Notes: generated by a model not told the origin, from the letters alone. A stretch of DNA of 64,000 nucleotides from Talinum fruticosum (GCA_021018815.1 JAITYX010000054.1:3534001-3598000); one strand, 5' to 3'. Numbered from the stretch's first letter, positions 22,868 through 35,093 are shown. Numbers and translations: made by a program.

Positions 22868-23870
22868 AGAGTTCTATAAGAAAGACAGAAAAGGTATATT
22901 GTCATCATCTTCAAATTTATCTTTAACTAAGAACTGTAGACTCGTTTTGAGAGTGGCAGCAAAGAGCACATAGTCAAAGACTATCCAAAAAGAAAGAAGC
23001 ACAAAAAGAAGAAAAAGGCTATGGTAGCTACTTGGAGTGATGATGAGTTAGAAGAAGGTGATGATACCGATGATGAATTAAAGTGTCTAATGGACCTATT
23101 AGACTCGGAAGTTGAATTTTGGTCAGACAATGATGCATTAGGTACCGACGAAATAGATCCTCGGTAGGTAATAAACTACTTCCTAAAATTCTCCGAGCAG
23201 GATCTTGCTAGATATATTTACACCTTAGAGGAGAAGTCCAATTCTAAATCGTCCGAATTTAAAGAGAAACTGAAATCTCTTAATGCTGAGAACAACTCTT
23301 TGAAAAATGATTTAGAAAACTTGATACGGAATCCGAAAGTACTTGAGACCATTACTCAAGATAATGAGATTGATTCTAAGTGCCTCGAGAACATAGAATA
23401 AGCATTTGAAACGAAGCTCAATGAGTCTCAAGAGTTGGTTTTAAAACTCACTCAAGGTAAGAAAAACCTTGATTTATTACTTGGTTATGAGTGTGTCTCA
23501 TTTCGAAAAGAAGGTCTTGGATATAATGCTAAAGAGAAAGAAAATTCCTAAAAATCTTTTTAAAACCGATTCCAGTAACTATCAAGTTAAGGAAGGCTAA
23601 GCATGCTGTCATTAATTCACAAAGGAAAGGGATTGAGCCCGGACCAGTTTTTAATGAAAAAACCCCGCTTAACCTGTTTACAAAAAGAGAGGTTTTCAAA
23701 AGAAAGAGACACAAAGTAAGTTCTTAAAGAAGAAGACTCAGAATAAGACCAAACACAAAATCATTCAAATCTGGGTCCCAAAAGTGTTCTTCCTCGGAAG
23801 ATGACCACAACAGAAATAATTATTGCATTTGTAAAAGGAAGTGAGAAGGGTTAGGTTTTTTTTTGTTTTT
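22868..23870 (+). pseudogene. gag: gag C-terminal part, copy C
   Basis: Starts at the EFYKKDRKG segment. The CCHC knuckle (22943-22987) has lost three Cys: RFESGSKEHIVKDYP. A Lys-rich run, an acidic run, a coiled-coil-like stretch (23200-23460) and the Gag-PR linker follow, with scattered stops. Confidence 0.85.
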
Positions 23871-25080
23871 GTAGGTAACATAGAAACAAAAAGGTCATTG
23901 ATACTTAGATAGTGGATGCTGACGCCACATGTCTAAAGATTTAAGACTCTTCTTAGAACTTCAAGAGATGAAAGGAGGAAAAGTCACATTTGGAGATAAT
24001 ATGAAAGGCAAGAGGTAAGGTTCACTAAGACCAACTCCTTCATTTCGATGCAGTCACCAAAGAGACAAAGCTCTCAAGTTTGATCGGGTAACACCTACAG
24101 TATTCTTCTTTCCGATTCTAGTTATGATTTATCATGTTTAAAAGCTTCTTTGAATGATGATTCATTGACATGGCATTGTAGACTAGGTTACATTAGCATG
24201 CATACTATGAAAAAACTTGCATCTCATGGATTAGTTAGAGGATTGCCTAATTGTTCATTTAAGAAAGATAAAATTTATGATGCATGCACAAAAAGAAAAC
24301 AAGTTAGATAATCCTTTAAGCCATTGAAGACATTATCTACATCCAAAGTGCTTGAATAGACACATATGGACTTGTGTTGTGAAATTCCTGTTAAAAGCTT
24401 AGGAGGCAAATCATATGTGTTACTTGTTGTTGAAGATTACTCATGACTTACCTAGGTGTGTTTTCTTAAGAACAAAAATGAAGTCTTCAAAGAGTTGACT
24501 AAGATTTGTAGGAAAATACAAATGGAGTCCGAGATTCATATTAGGAGAATTCAAACTACTCATGCAAGGGAGTTCGATTACTTAGAATTTGCGGACTTAC
24601 GTGCGAAGAATGACATATCACATAACTTTTCAGCACCTAGAACTCCTTAACAGATTGGAGTAGTGGAGGGAAAGAACAGAACACTTGAAGAAATAGGAAG
24701 GACAATGATTATTGAATATGATCTACCTTACTATTTTTAGGCTGAGGTAGCTAACACAAGCAAATTACACTCCGAACGGATGCCTCTTTTCACCCATTCT
24801 AAAGAAGACACCCTACAAACTGTACAAAGGAAAGAAGCCTAACATTCGCACCATGTGAATGTAAATGCTTTGTGCATAATAATGGTAAGGAACATCTGAC
24901 CAAATTTGATGCTAGGTCAAATGAAGGTATTTTTCTTGGTTATTCTTCACATATAAAAGCTTATAGAATCTTAAACAAGAGAACTGACAAAGTGAAAGAA
25001 AATATCCACGTTATCTTTGATAAAATTAATCATGGCAGGATAAGTGAATCCACTTTCTCAAATCTCAAGTTCAATTGATA
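23871..25080 (+). pseudogene. Protease and integrase region, copy C
   Basis: Protease YLDSGC (near 23905-23922) is followed by a stop, and the rest of the domain is deleted at about 24013 (GDNMKGK joins directly to EVRFTK-type sequence). GAG-pre-integrase has DACTKRKQ near 24280. Integrase shows TTHAREFDYLEF (His where the second catalytic Asp is flanked), GVVEGKNRTLEE near 24660 and EGIFLGYSSHIKAYR near 24925. Stops at 24300-24450 break it. Confidence 0.86.
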
Positions 25081-25379
25081 TGAAGATGACATAGTAGAGG
25101 TTGAGCTTAGAATGAACCAAAACAAACAGACTATTGAAGATCAAGCTAATGAAGAAAATTAACAAACTCAACGAGCTTAAGATTAGAACATTCAACCAAC
25201 AAATCGATAAATCACAAGTCAGGTAAAGCTTTCAAAGATGCATCCAGTCACCAACCTCGGAACATCATTTCTAACATCAATAGTGGGGTAAGAACTCATT
25301 CTTCTTTGTTATGCATTTTTAGCTTTCATCCCATTAATTGAACCTAAAAATGTACTAGAAGCCCTACTTGAACCTTAAT
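25081..25379 (+). other. Integrase-RT linker of copy C
   Basis: Diverged pol linker homologous to 3291-3639 of copy A. No separate gene. Confidence 0.65.
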
Positions 25380-26834
25380 GGGTAGAGGTCATTCAAGATG
25401 AATTAACTCAATTTTAAAGAAACCAAGTATAAGTATGATGAAACGACCTTCCGACCACCTAGTTATTGGAACTAAATGGGTATTCAAAAACAAACTGGAT
25501 CAGGGAAGGATAGTAGTAAAAAACAAAGCCAGATTAGTTGCTCAAGGTTATAACCAAGAAGAGCGAATTGATTGTGGGGAAATCTTTGCACCTATTGCTA
25601 AGACTGAGGCAATCAGAATTCTCTTAACATTTACATCTATCATGAACATTAAGTTATATAAAATGGATGTGAAATATGAATTTCTCAATGGTTATATTCA
25701 AGAAGAAGTTTATGTTGAGCAACTCCCTAGATTTAAAACTCTCAATTTTCAAATTGCAAAAAACCTTTATATGGTTTGAAACAAGCTCCCAGAGCTTGGT
25801 ATGAAAAACTAGCAATTTCTTGGTTGAAAATGATTTCAAAAGAGGTATTATTTACAAAATTCTTTGTACAAAAACCAAGGGGAATGACTTTCTCACTATT
25901 CAAATCTATATTGATGACATTATATTTGGAGCTACTAATGAAATTCTATGCTAAGAGTTTTTTGAGTTGATGAGACAAGAGTTCCAAATAAGTATGATGG
26001 GAGAACTCAATTTCTTTATTGGATTGCAAATAAAGCAAGAGAAAGATGGCATCTATGTACATTAGTCCAAGTACACCAAAGAATTACTCAAGAAGTACAA
26101 GCTAAGAAGACGTGAAGCATGCAGCAACACCAATGAGTAGTAGTACAAAATTGGACTTAGATAAGAAAAGTAAAGTTGTAGATCGAAACTCTATAGAGGT
26201 ATAATTAGATATTTACTTTATCTTACATCTAGTACGCTAGATATTATGTTTAGTGTCTGTCTATGTGCAAGATTTTAAGCTAATCCAAAAGAATCACGTC
26301 TCACTTGTGGATATCTTGCAGGAACTCGGATAATCGGTCTTTAGTACTAAAAAGACTCTAGTATGACTTTTACTGGATACTCGGATGCTGACTATGCTGG
26401 ATACAAGGTTGATTAAGAGAGCACCTTGGGAGCATGTCAATTTCTAGGTCAATCACTCATCTCCTGGCACTCAAAGAAAGAAAATTCAATTGCTCTATCA
26501 ACAGCTGAGGCAAAGTATATAGCAGTTGGAGCCTCGTTGTGCTCAAATTTTATGGATAAAGCAAAACTTGAAGGATCTAGGATTCTCATTCACATCTATC
26601 CCAATCAAGTGTTATTATCAAAATGCCATCAACATTACCAAGAATCTAGTTCAACATCCAAAGACAAAGCACCTTGAGGTGAGATATCATTTTCTAAGAG
26701 ACCTCTATGAAAAAGATAATATTGCACTTGAGTTTATTCCTGCAAAATTTAAATTACCCGATATTTTCACAAAATCTCTAACTGAAGATAAGTTTTGCTT
26801 TATTAGGAATGAACATGACATGATGATTACTTGA
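25380..26834 (+). pseudogene. RT and RNase H region of pol, copy C
   Basis: RVT_2 from [13 protein letters not shown] (25470) through CGEIFAPIAKTEAIR and MDVKYEFLNGYIQEEV to the active site YIDD (25907-25918), then GELNFFIGLQIKQEKDG. RNase H: DADYAGYK near 26388, SWHSKKENSIALSTAEAKYIA near 26460 and DIFTKSLTEDKFCFIRNEHD before the stop at 26834. Frameshifts lie at about 25780 and 25970. The start of the RNase H region has lost a short segment. Confidence 0.9.
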
Positions 26835-27102
26835 TTGATTGAATGAGAATTTATGAGTTTAATTGTTTATTACATGTTCCGAGTGAATAACTAGTGGATC
26901 GGTTGAAATATAATGAAGATGAGCTACAAGTTATGAAGTTTCTTAGTGTGTTCCGAGTACCTCGGACACATCACCGAGTGAGACTCAATTTTGAGAAAAA
27001 TGAACATAAAAATTCTACGATCATCTCTAAATCAATAGAGAATCCTGAAAATGTTTTTGAAAATCTCTTTATTTCCCTCTTTCATATGAACGCTAAGGAA
27101 AC

Positions 27103-27235
27103 TAGTTGTTAGAAGGAAGTAGTTTTCAAGAAGTAACCGTTGTTTAATGGAACGCCAAATGGTCAGCTGGCCATTACTCCGAGTTTTGAGTTAGAAAGGA
27201 TTTTGTTCTTTGAGAGCTATTGTTTTAGAAATAGC
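27103..27235 (+). promoter_or_regulatory. Putative internal ORF3 promoter, copy C
   Basis: TAGTTGTTAGA (27103-27113, a mutated form of TAGCCGTTRGA) lies about 112 bases before TTAGAAATAGCACC (27225-27238), a mutated form of TATAAATAGCACC. GAGAGCTATTG lies just before it. A CT-rich leader (many CTCTC words) of about 165 bases leads to the ATG at 27398. The promoter is likely decayed in this copy. Confidence 0.5.
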
Positions 27236-27397
27236 ACCTCTTCACCCTCATTTATTCACTTTGATATCTCTCACTCTCTCGCTCTTTACACACAAACTTA
27301 GAATTCTTTACTTAGTCACTCTTCAATTTTAGACTCTCAAGTCTCTTATCTCTCTCATTCATTCATTTCTACTCATTCTCTTTCTCTTTCTCTCATA

Positions 27398-28627
27398 ATG
27401 CCTAAGAGGGAAAGTGCAGCTAAAGGAGGGTCAGCCACCAAAAGGCTAGAACCTGCACCATCCAGCCGAGAGAATCCTCAAAAGGATCCATCTAAGAGAA
27501 AGGCTCTCGCTTTGATGAGTCAAAACAAATCCTTGTCCAACGAATACTTTATGGAAGAGAAATTCTTCCGATGCATCAAACTCTCGTGGATCAAGCCTAT
27601 CCTCCACATAGGAACCTTCAAGTACCTGTGTTTTTGTGACTACATATACTCGTAGCTCGTCACTGAATTCTATACCAACACGGTTGCAAGAGAGAACGTA
27701 GTCTCTTCTCTTCTTCAAGGGAAGGTTATTCGAATTAACCTCTATCTCCTTCATAAATGCTTTTATGTTGAGACACTCTTCCTGAACTCAAACCCCATCC
27801 TATTCAATTAATTTGCTCGACGATTTCTTTGACAAATACGCCATAATTATTCCCAAGTCCGGAAAGAACTTTTTATGACTCGGATGACGTTTAAGGCCGG
27901 ATTTCTTTGCTTTATTCTAATGAGAATTGTATTCTCATTCTATCCATCAAAGGAGGTTCTCAAAGTTTTATATGATATTCATAAAGAGGTTGACCTATTC
28001 CCTTTCATCCTCGAGCAAATAGTTTATGTTCCTACCGATCGGAAGAAACCTCCTCTTCCTTTTAAAGCATCGATCACTTGCTAGTTTTACTCATTTCAAA
28101 GTGCATCTTCATAATGATCCACTCAAATGACTTAAGCCAGCCGCCTGTATAGGTAGGGTTGAGCTAGTTGGCCTAGGATACCAGGAAATATCATCTAGTG
28201 TCTAGGTTCATTCTTCGAGCTTCCTCCTCCTCCTCCTCCTCATACTTAGAAGAGTACTTGAAACTCCTCTTTTGATAGCTAGCCCACCTTCTTCCCAGCC
28301 TGCCCCTTCTACCGATTTACTTCAGAAGGTGGCCTCTCAAGAAGAAGAAGAAGAAGAAGAAGAAGAAGAAGAAGAAAAGGTTGGGGATGTTGGACAATCC
28401 GAGGCTCAACCTTCGAACAACCATCGCAAGCTGAAGAAGATAAGGGCTTAGAAGAGGAACTAAAAGAAGTAGAATATTTGTTACGAAGGACTGCAATTCA
28501 AGCTCCGGATCTACCCCTCCTATTACCACCTCTTCCCTACCCAACAGTTTCTACTAAAGGCTATTGTCGTAGAAGAAGGGGTCCTCGTTCTTCCTCCTCC
28601 ACTTGCACAGCTCCACCCCCCTCTTGA
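27398..28627 (+). pseudogene. ORF3 (SIRE envelope-like domain), copy C
   Basis: Starts MPKRESAAKGG in a good plant start context (CATAATGCC). The N-terminal domain has EEKFFRCIKLSWIKPILHIGTFKYLCFCDYIY. After a stop come FFDKYA-type, GFLCFILMRIVFSFYPS and DLFPFILEQIVYVP. A (GAA)n run gives Lys/Glu repeats. The basic tail has RRRGPRSSSS and ends at a TGA at 28625-28627. Frameshifts near 27650, 27800, 27960 and 28080. Same family as ORF3 in A, B, D, E, F and H. Confidence 0.8.
28341..28376 (+). repeat. (GAA)n microsatellite within ORF3
   Basis: About 12 GAA units. The same place in other ORF3 copies also codes for Lys/Glu runs (10930-10970, 38105-38125, 55925-55945), so it is a repeat-prone part of the ORF. 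Confidence 0.9.
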
Positions 28628-29001
28628 TTTTCAATTTTTTATATTTGTCCAACATTTCTTTATCACTTCCTCCCTCAGTTTATTTTGATGAAATGCATAG
28701 GGGAGGGAAAGAATAGATAAGATGTTTGGGTTAGGGGAGTTCAGTTTATGTCTTTGTTGATATGATTTTATGCTCTTATAGTTGCTCATATTTATTTCAT
28801 TTACTTTGATAAATAATGATATATAATGAATATATCTTATTTATGATAATTTTGCATCAATTTGCTCTAATAACGAACTATGACTTATTCTTACTAAGAA
28901 CATCTTATAGTCATTAATTTCTAAGCCTTGAAAACTAAACGATCTCAAATTCTAGTTCTTATTCAATGTGTTGAATGCCTTCCATAAATAAAGTGGGAGA
29001 T
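28628..29001 (+). other. 3' untranslated region and polypurine tract of copy C
   Basis: Non-coding. GATGAAATGCATAGGGGAGG near 28686 matches copies E and H. The polypurine tract is AAAGTGGGAGAT just before the LTR. Confidence 0.75.
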
Positions 29002-29775
29002 TGAAGACTCGGGTATAACTCTCTATCTCTCTATGGTTTTGAATTCTAGTCATTCTCACTCTTTAAGAAATTTTATCTTTAAGTTTTTATTACTTGTCTA
29101 ACCTACTCGGAAAGCATTTCTTCAACAAATACACACAACACGGGGTTTCTCACCCAGTCGGATGCAACTCGGATAGTTGTCGGGAGTAAACAATTTTTCG
29201 TGTATATAGTATTTTGAGCTCGACTTTATAGTCTAACAAGAAAAAAATTAATGCGTTAATTTCTATTTCTAAGTCGGTGTTATTAATGGAAATTATTTAC
29301 TTGATCAATTTGATGCGTTGTGTCTATATAATCTTAATTTCTTAATCATCTAAAGATAAACACAAGATGGAATTAGAACCTAGACTTAGAAAATTCCATT
29401 GTCCTAGGTTATGGATGATTAAATACATTTATTATGAATTAATTATTATCCTTTCCCAATTATTAACAAAAGTACTTTTATATTTTGAGTACCACTTTGA
29501 TTTGTTTTTGTAGGTTGATTAAAGTATTTTAGTCTTTGGTTTGAAAAGAAAAGGCAACCAGCTTCAAATCGTTAAACACTAATACACACAAAAGCACTCG
29601 TTTTAGGACAAAGCTCGGACACCGTGTCAAGGTTGTTTATTACCAAATCCGGTAAATTTCAACCTTGAGTCTAATAGTTGTTTCCACCCCAGATTTCAGT
29701 CATAACTAGTGGGTTAGACCACCTTTTGAGCCAAGGACAAAAGCACAACGTTTAAATTTGCAACGACTCCTTTAT
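29002..29775 (+). repeat. 3' LTR of copy C, truncated
   Basis: Starts TGAAGACTCGGGTATAAC after the polypurine tract and follows the family LTR as far as AACGACTCC, then stops at about 29775. The TATA box and the U5 half are missing. Copy D ORF3 begins directly after on the minus strand. Confidence 0.88.
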
Positions 29776-30749
29776 GAGAAGCAGCAAATTGAGAAGCCAC
29801 CTTTAGAAGCAATTCAATAGAAAGGACAGGCTTGGATAATGATGGTCTAGCAGTGAGAAAAGGAGTCTTAGGACCTTTCTGAGTCTCAAGTGGAGGAGGG
29901 AGGTAACTCGGAATTAGGAACCCGGACACTAGGTGAGATTTCCTAGTATCCCAGTCCAACAAGCTCAGCTCTTCCTATACGAGATAGCGAGCTCGAGAAA
30001 TTTATGTAGATTAGAAGGGAGATCCACTTGGAAGTGAGCAAAAACAGTAAGATAATAAAGTTCCAAAGGGAAGAGGGGGTGTTTTCTACTCCGAGGTAAC
30101 AGAGGCTCTGTTCCATGATGAAGGGAAACAAATCAACCTTACACCCTTCAAGGATATCATACAAAACCTTAAGAACTTTGCTTGTTTGGGATATCTTTTG
30201 GGGTATAGAAGGAGGACATGGTTGTCATATGAATGAAGCAAAGTAGTCTTGCTTCAGAGTTCATCCGAGTCACGAAAAGTTCTTTCCGGACTTAGAAATC
30301 TCTTTAGAGTACTTATCAAAGAAGTCGTCTACGATTTCATTAAAAGGGATAGGGTTTGAGATAAGGAATAAATTCCGAACATCAAACAGATTGCTGATGT
30401 AAAGAGAGATTAATGCGAATGGTTTTGTCTTGAATGAGAGAAGAGACTATGTTGTCTCTTAAATACATGTTTCTATAGAACTCAGTAATGAGCTCCGGAC
30501 ACGCATAATTACGAAACACAAATACTTGTAAGTACCTATGTTGTGGATGGATTTGAGTCACGAAACTTTTATGGTAAAGAAGAATTTATCTTCTATAAAG
30601 TAGTGTTGGGCAAAAATAAGCATCCGATCATCAAAGGCAAGTGCTTTTGCCTTGTACGAGTCTTTTTGAGGATTATCAAAATGTGTGGATTTGGTTCTAT
30701 TCTTCATGGTGGGTAAACCTCTTTCCACGGTGCTTCCTCTCTTAGGCAT
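29776..30749 (-). pseudogene. ORF3 (SIRE envelope-like domain), copy D, 3' truncated
   Basis: Starts at 30749 with MPKRGSTVERG. The N-terminal domain has FIEDKFFFTIKVS, and the middle has YDILEGCKVDLFPFIMEQ (30110-30164) and the ELVGLGY segment. The last readable part matches LKVASQFAA, the point where copy E goes on to the STLGAF segment. Broken by several frameshifts. Confidence 0.8.
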
Positions 30750-30936
30750 GTTTTAGAGAAAGTGAAAGAGATTGAGATTAAGAGAGTGAAGAAAGTAAAT
30801 GAATGAGAAAGAGAGTATAGAGTTGAGAATTTGAAGTAGAACGAGTGTTCGAGCAAGTGATTATGAGTACGAGAGAAAAGAGAGCAAGAGAGAGAGCAAG
30901 AGATGGAAAAGTGGATGAATAAGGACGAAGGGGTGC

Positions 30937-31066
30937 TATTTATAGAACAAGCGCTCTCATAGAACAAGAGCCTTTCGACTTAACCTTAAAAGTAACGGTT
31001 AGCGGACCGTTAAGTATTCCAGATGAGCAATGGTTATATATTGAAACTACTTTCCTCTAACGGCTA
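30937..31066 (-). promoter_or_regulatory. Putative internal ORF3 promoter, copy D
   Basis: Minus strand: TAGCCGTTAGA at 31056-31066, AACGGTCCGCTAACCGTT near 30982-30999, then TATAAATAGCACCCC (TATA at 30937-30944) and a CT-rich leader of about 190 bases to the ATG at 30749. This is one of the two best-kept copies. The AACGG cores fit MYB3R/MSA-type sites by sequence only. Confidence 0.6.
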
Positions 31067-31359
31067 GAATTGAGACTCGTTTCCATGACAAAGAGAGAAA
31101 AAGAGCTTTTTGAAAATATTACGAACATTCTTTATTGATTTAAAGATTATCTCATAATTTTGATATTCTATTTTTCTCATAAACCGAGTCCGATGTGTCC
31201 GGTTGACTCGGAACACACTCGGAAAATCAATAACTCATAGCTCGGTTTCATTATGTTTCAACCGATCCATTCGTTATTCACTCATAATATATAATAATCA
31301 ATCAAATTCATAACGACTCATGTAATAAATCAAATAACCGTGCAATTATGATGCCAAGT

Positions 31360-32830
31360 TCATTCCTAATAAAGCAAAACCGATCACTCGAGAGGTTTTG
31401 TGAAAATATTAGTTAATTGAAATTTGGTAGGAATAAACTCAAGTTTAATATCACCTTTCTAAGAATGGTCTCTCGGAAAATGATACCTAACCTCAATATA
31501 TTTCGTATTTGAGTGCTTGAATTGGATTCTTGGTGATGCTGATGGTACTTTGGTTATCACATTTAATTGGGATAGATTTGAATGACAGTTCAAGATCCTT
31601 CAAGTGTTACTTGATCTAGAGAATATGAGAACAACAAGCTCTAGCTGCTATGAACTCAGCCTCGGCAGTTGGTAGAGCAACCGAGTTTTTCTCTTTGAAT
31701 GACAGGAGATGAGTGATTCACCAAAAAGTGACATGCTCCTGAGTGCTCTTTCTATCAACTTTATATCCAGCATAGTCAGCATCCGAGTCTCCAATGAAGG
31801 TCGGATCCGAGTCTTTTAAATACTAGAGACCAAGTGTTTGAGTCCCTACAAGATATCTAAAAATTCTCTTCACCATAGTGATATGTGACTCCTTTGCATT
31901 AGCTTGAAATCTTGAATATAGGAAGACACTAAACATGATATATGGCCTACTAGATGTAAGATAAAGTAGAGACCTAATCATACCTCTATAGATATTCCGA
32001 TCTACGGCTTTACCTTTCTCATCCGAGTCGAGTTTAGTACTGCTACTCATTGGTGTTATTGCATGCTTCACATCATGTAGCTTGTACTTCTTCAACAACT
32101 CCTTGGTGTATTTTGATTGACGAACATAAATGCCATCCTTATCTTGTTTGATTTGCAGTTTAAGGAAGACATTAAGTTTTCTCATCATTCTCATTTGGAA
32201 CACCTGTCTCATCAACTCGGGACACTCTTGGTCTAAAGTTTCATTAGTAGCTCCAAAGATAATGTCATCAACATAAATCTTATTAATGAGAAAATCAATC
32301 CCCTTAGTTTTTGTGAAAAGAGTTTTCTCAGTAAGACCTCTCTTGAAGTCATTTTCAACCAAGAAACTACTTAGTCTTTCATACCAAGCTCTGGGTGCTT
32401 GTTTCGGACTATACAAAGCTTTTTGCAATTTGATAACATGATTTGGAAATTGAGAGTTTTCAAATCCAGGGGTTACTCAACATATACTTCTTCTTGAATA
32501 TAACCATTAAGAAATGCTCATTTAACATCCATTTGATATAATTTAATGTTCATGCTAGATGCAAAAACTAAGAGAATTCCGATTGCCTCAATCCTAGTAA
32601 CACGTGTGAAGGTTTCCCCACAATCAATTCCCTCTTCTTGGTTATAACCTTGAGCAACTAATATGGCTTTTTTTTTCTGACTACCAACCCTCCCCCATCC
32701 AGTTTGTTCTTGAAAACCATTTGATTCCTATAACGAGGGTGGTCATAAGGTCGTTTGGTCAAAGTCCGGACTTGGTTTCGTTCAAATTGAGTTAATTCGT
32801 CTTGCATGGCTTCTACCCATTCAGGTTCAA
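31360..32830 (-). pseudogene. RT and RNase H region of pol, copy D
   Basis: Holds the longest uninterrupted coding stretch in the window (32428 down to 31823, 201 codons). It runs from KQAPRAWYERLSSFLVEND through an intact YVDD (32264-32275) to KYTKELLKKYKL, SSRPYIMFSV and the start of RNase H. RT before it (32430-32830) keeps GTKWVF-type and CGETFT-type sequence with frameshifts. RNase H (31360-31820) is broken by indels. Confidence 0.9.
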
Positions 32831-33157
32831 ATAGGGCTTTTAGTACATTTTTAGGTTCAATTAATGAAATGAATGTAGAAAATGCACATAAGTTTTGTAA
32901 AGAAAAATGAGTTTTTACTCCAATGTTGATGTTCGTAGGTGGGTGACTGGATCCATATTTGAAGGCTTTACCTGGCCTCTAATTTACCAGGTTTTTGGGT
33001 GAATGATCTGATCTCCATTTGGTTCCTCTTGTCAAACATCTTAGTTAGCTTGAACTTCATAAGTCGGAGTTGGCTCTTAAACTAGCTCATTTTCGGTTGG
33101 CTCAATTCCTTTGTTCTTGTTCATTCCGAGCTAAGTCTCTGCTATGTCATCTTCATC
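32831..33157 (-). other. Integrase-RT linker of copy D
   Basis: Pol linker matching copies A, C and F. No separate gene. Confidence 0.65.
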
Positions 33158-34020
33158 TCACTTGAGCTTAAGATCTAAGAAAGTGGATTCACTTATCCTG
33201 CCAAGATCAATTTCATCAAAGATAACGTGGATATTTTGTTCCACTTTGTTAGTTCTCCTGTTGAAGATTCTATAAGCTTTGCTATGTGAAGAATAACCTA
33301 GAAAAATGCCTTCATCCGACCTTGTATCAAATTTGGTTAGATGTTCCTTACCATTGTTATGCACAAACCATTTACATCCAAATGGTTTCAAGTAGGAAAT
33401 ATCAGGCTTCTTTCTTTTGTACATCTCATAGGGCATTTTCTTCAGAATGGGTGGAACAAGGCATCCGTTGAGCGCATAGTTTGTTGTGTTGATTGGCTCA
33501 ACCTAGAAACAATAAGGTAGATCATTTTTAATGATCATTGTCCTTCCTATTGTTCAAGTGTTATGTTCTTTCTCTCCATTACTGCATTCTATTCAAGAGT
33601 TCTTGGTTGTGAGAAGTTGTGGGAGATGTCATTCTTATCAAAGAAGTCTGTAAATTCCGAGTAATCGAACTCTCTTCTATGGTCGAGTCCAAATTCTCCA
33701 AACCTGAGTCTTAGACTCAACTTGTATTTTCCTGCAGATCTTAGTGAACTCTCTCGAATGCTTCAATTTTGTTCTTCGAAAAGACACTCGGGTAAATTAT
33801 GTGTAATCATCAACAATAACTAGCACATATGATTTACCTCCTAAGCTTTTGACAGAATTTCACCACACATATCCATATGTATCAATCCAAGCACTTTCGA
33901 TGTAGATACTATCTTGAGTGGCTTAAAAGATGATCTAACTTGCTTTCCTTTTGTGCATTCATCATAGATTTTATCTTTCTTAAATGCATAGTTAGGTAAA
34001 CCTCTAACCTCTAATTCGAG
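33158..34020 (-). pseudogene. GAG-pre-integrase and integrase region, copy D
   Basis: C-terminal integrase (33436 down to 33158): KKPDISYLKPFGCKWFVHNNG and EGIFLGYSSHSKAYRIFN. The core before it has ERKN-type and NS*-interrupted segments at 33480-33740, and the HMDMCGE first Asp near 33870. The zinc part is reduced, with DECTKGKQ near 33945. Confidence 0.85.
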
Positions 34021-35093
34021 AAGTGTCTTGAGTCTCTAGACATATGATTAGAACATCCACTTTCCAGGTACCAATGAGAGCCTTTCATTTCGAGTAACTT
34101 GCAAAGCAAAAATAAACCTCACTTCCTTTTACAAACCCGAGTAATGGTTTTACTTTGGTCCTTTTCGAGGAAGAGCACGTTTAAAAAGATTAAAAGTTGG
34201 ACTTTTCTTCCAAAATAAAAATATACCTAGCAAGATTAAGCTTGGAAAATTTAAGAAAGTAGTTGATTACCTCTTGAGGATCTGTTTCCTCAACATTTGA
34301 TCCATCACTATCATACTCGGATCCAGCCTCCGAGTCTGTTAGATCCCTTAGACGCTTGGATTCATCATCGGTATCATCATCATCTTCTGAATCATCATCA
34401 CTCCAGGTAGCCACCATAGCCTTTTTCTTCTTTATGTCCTTCTTTATCTTTGGACAATCTTTAATTATGTGCTCCTTGTTACCACACTCAAAACAGCCGA
34501 GTTCCTAGTTAAAGACAAATTGGAAATGGATGAGTATTTACCTTTCTTGGCTTTCTTGTAGAACTCCTCCTTTGGGCTTCTTGTACAATTTTCTATATTT
34601 CATCATCTTCTTTAATCCTCTTCCTAGAAGTACGATAGGGTCTTCTTTAGAATCCGAGGACCTTAGACTTGGACTTTTTTCTTCCGAGGCCTTGACTTAT
34701 CTTTACCTACTTCACTTGGTTGGTTCCTTCATAGGTAGTGACCAGTGTATCCTACATTTCTTTGGCTATGTCACATGCGAGATACTCGTTGTATTCTTCC
34801 GAATTGATTGCGCACATCGAGTGTTCATGGCCTTGAATTTCTTCATGTACTTCTCTTTTTCTTTAGGGGTGAACTCAGACTTCACCTTGGGCATTGGGTG
34901 CATTCTTTCCATATTTATGGGGGTTTAGTTGACATTTTGAATGATGTTCCGGACCTCCTCATCATAGTCCTAGATTAAGCACTCCATTATCTTCTTCCAG
35001 GTGTGCGAATTTTAAACCCTTAAACTTGGGTGGTCCGGTGAAAGATCTTCCTTCATCGAACTCTTCATAATTTAGAGCCAACTGATCTTTAGA
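34021..35093 (-). pseudogene. gag: gag and protease remnant, copy D
   Basis: The CCHC knuckle (about 34450-34495) is complete here: CFECGNKEHIIKDC, the only intact one in the window. After it come a Lys-rich run and the acidic run SDDDSEDDDDTDDES (34370-34410). Protease keeps only YLESGCSNHMSRDS (near 34060), with catalytic DSG changed to ESG, then a stop, and the rest is deleted into GAG-pre-integrase at about 34020. A deletion near 34700 removes part of the Gag core. The start codon is lost (TTG at 35091-35093 where others have ATG). Confidence 0.86.

Larger units (their letters stand above)
22868..29775 (+). mobile_element. SIRE-type copia element, copy C (5' truncated)
   Basis: Plus-strand element with gag (from the CCHC knuckle on), protease, integrase, RT, RNase H, internal promoter, ORF3, polypurine tract and the first 774 bases of the 3' LTR. 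It ends at about 29775 where copy D starts on the other strand. Confidence 0.92.

Noticed and set aside
28317..28544. Minus-strand frame with a poly-Phe run
   Set aside because: Antisense of the (GAA)n run in ORF3 of copy C.
34530..34928. Plus-strand frame of 132 codons
   Set aside because: Antisense of gag in copy D.
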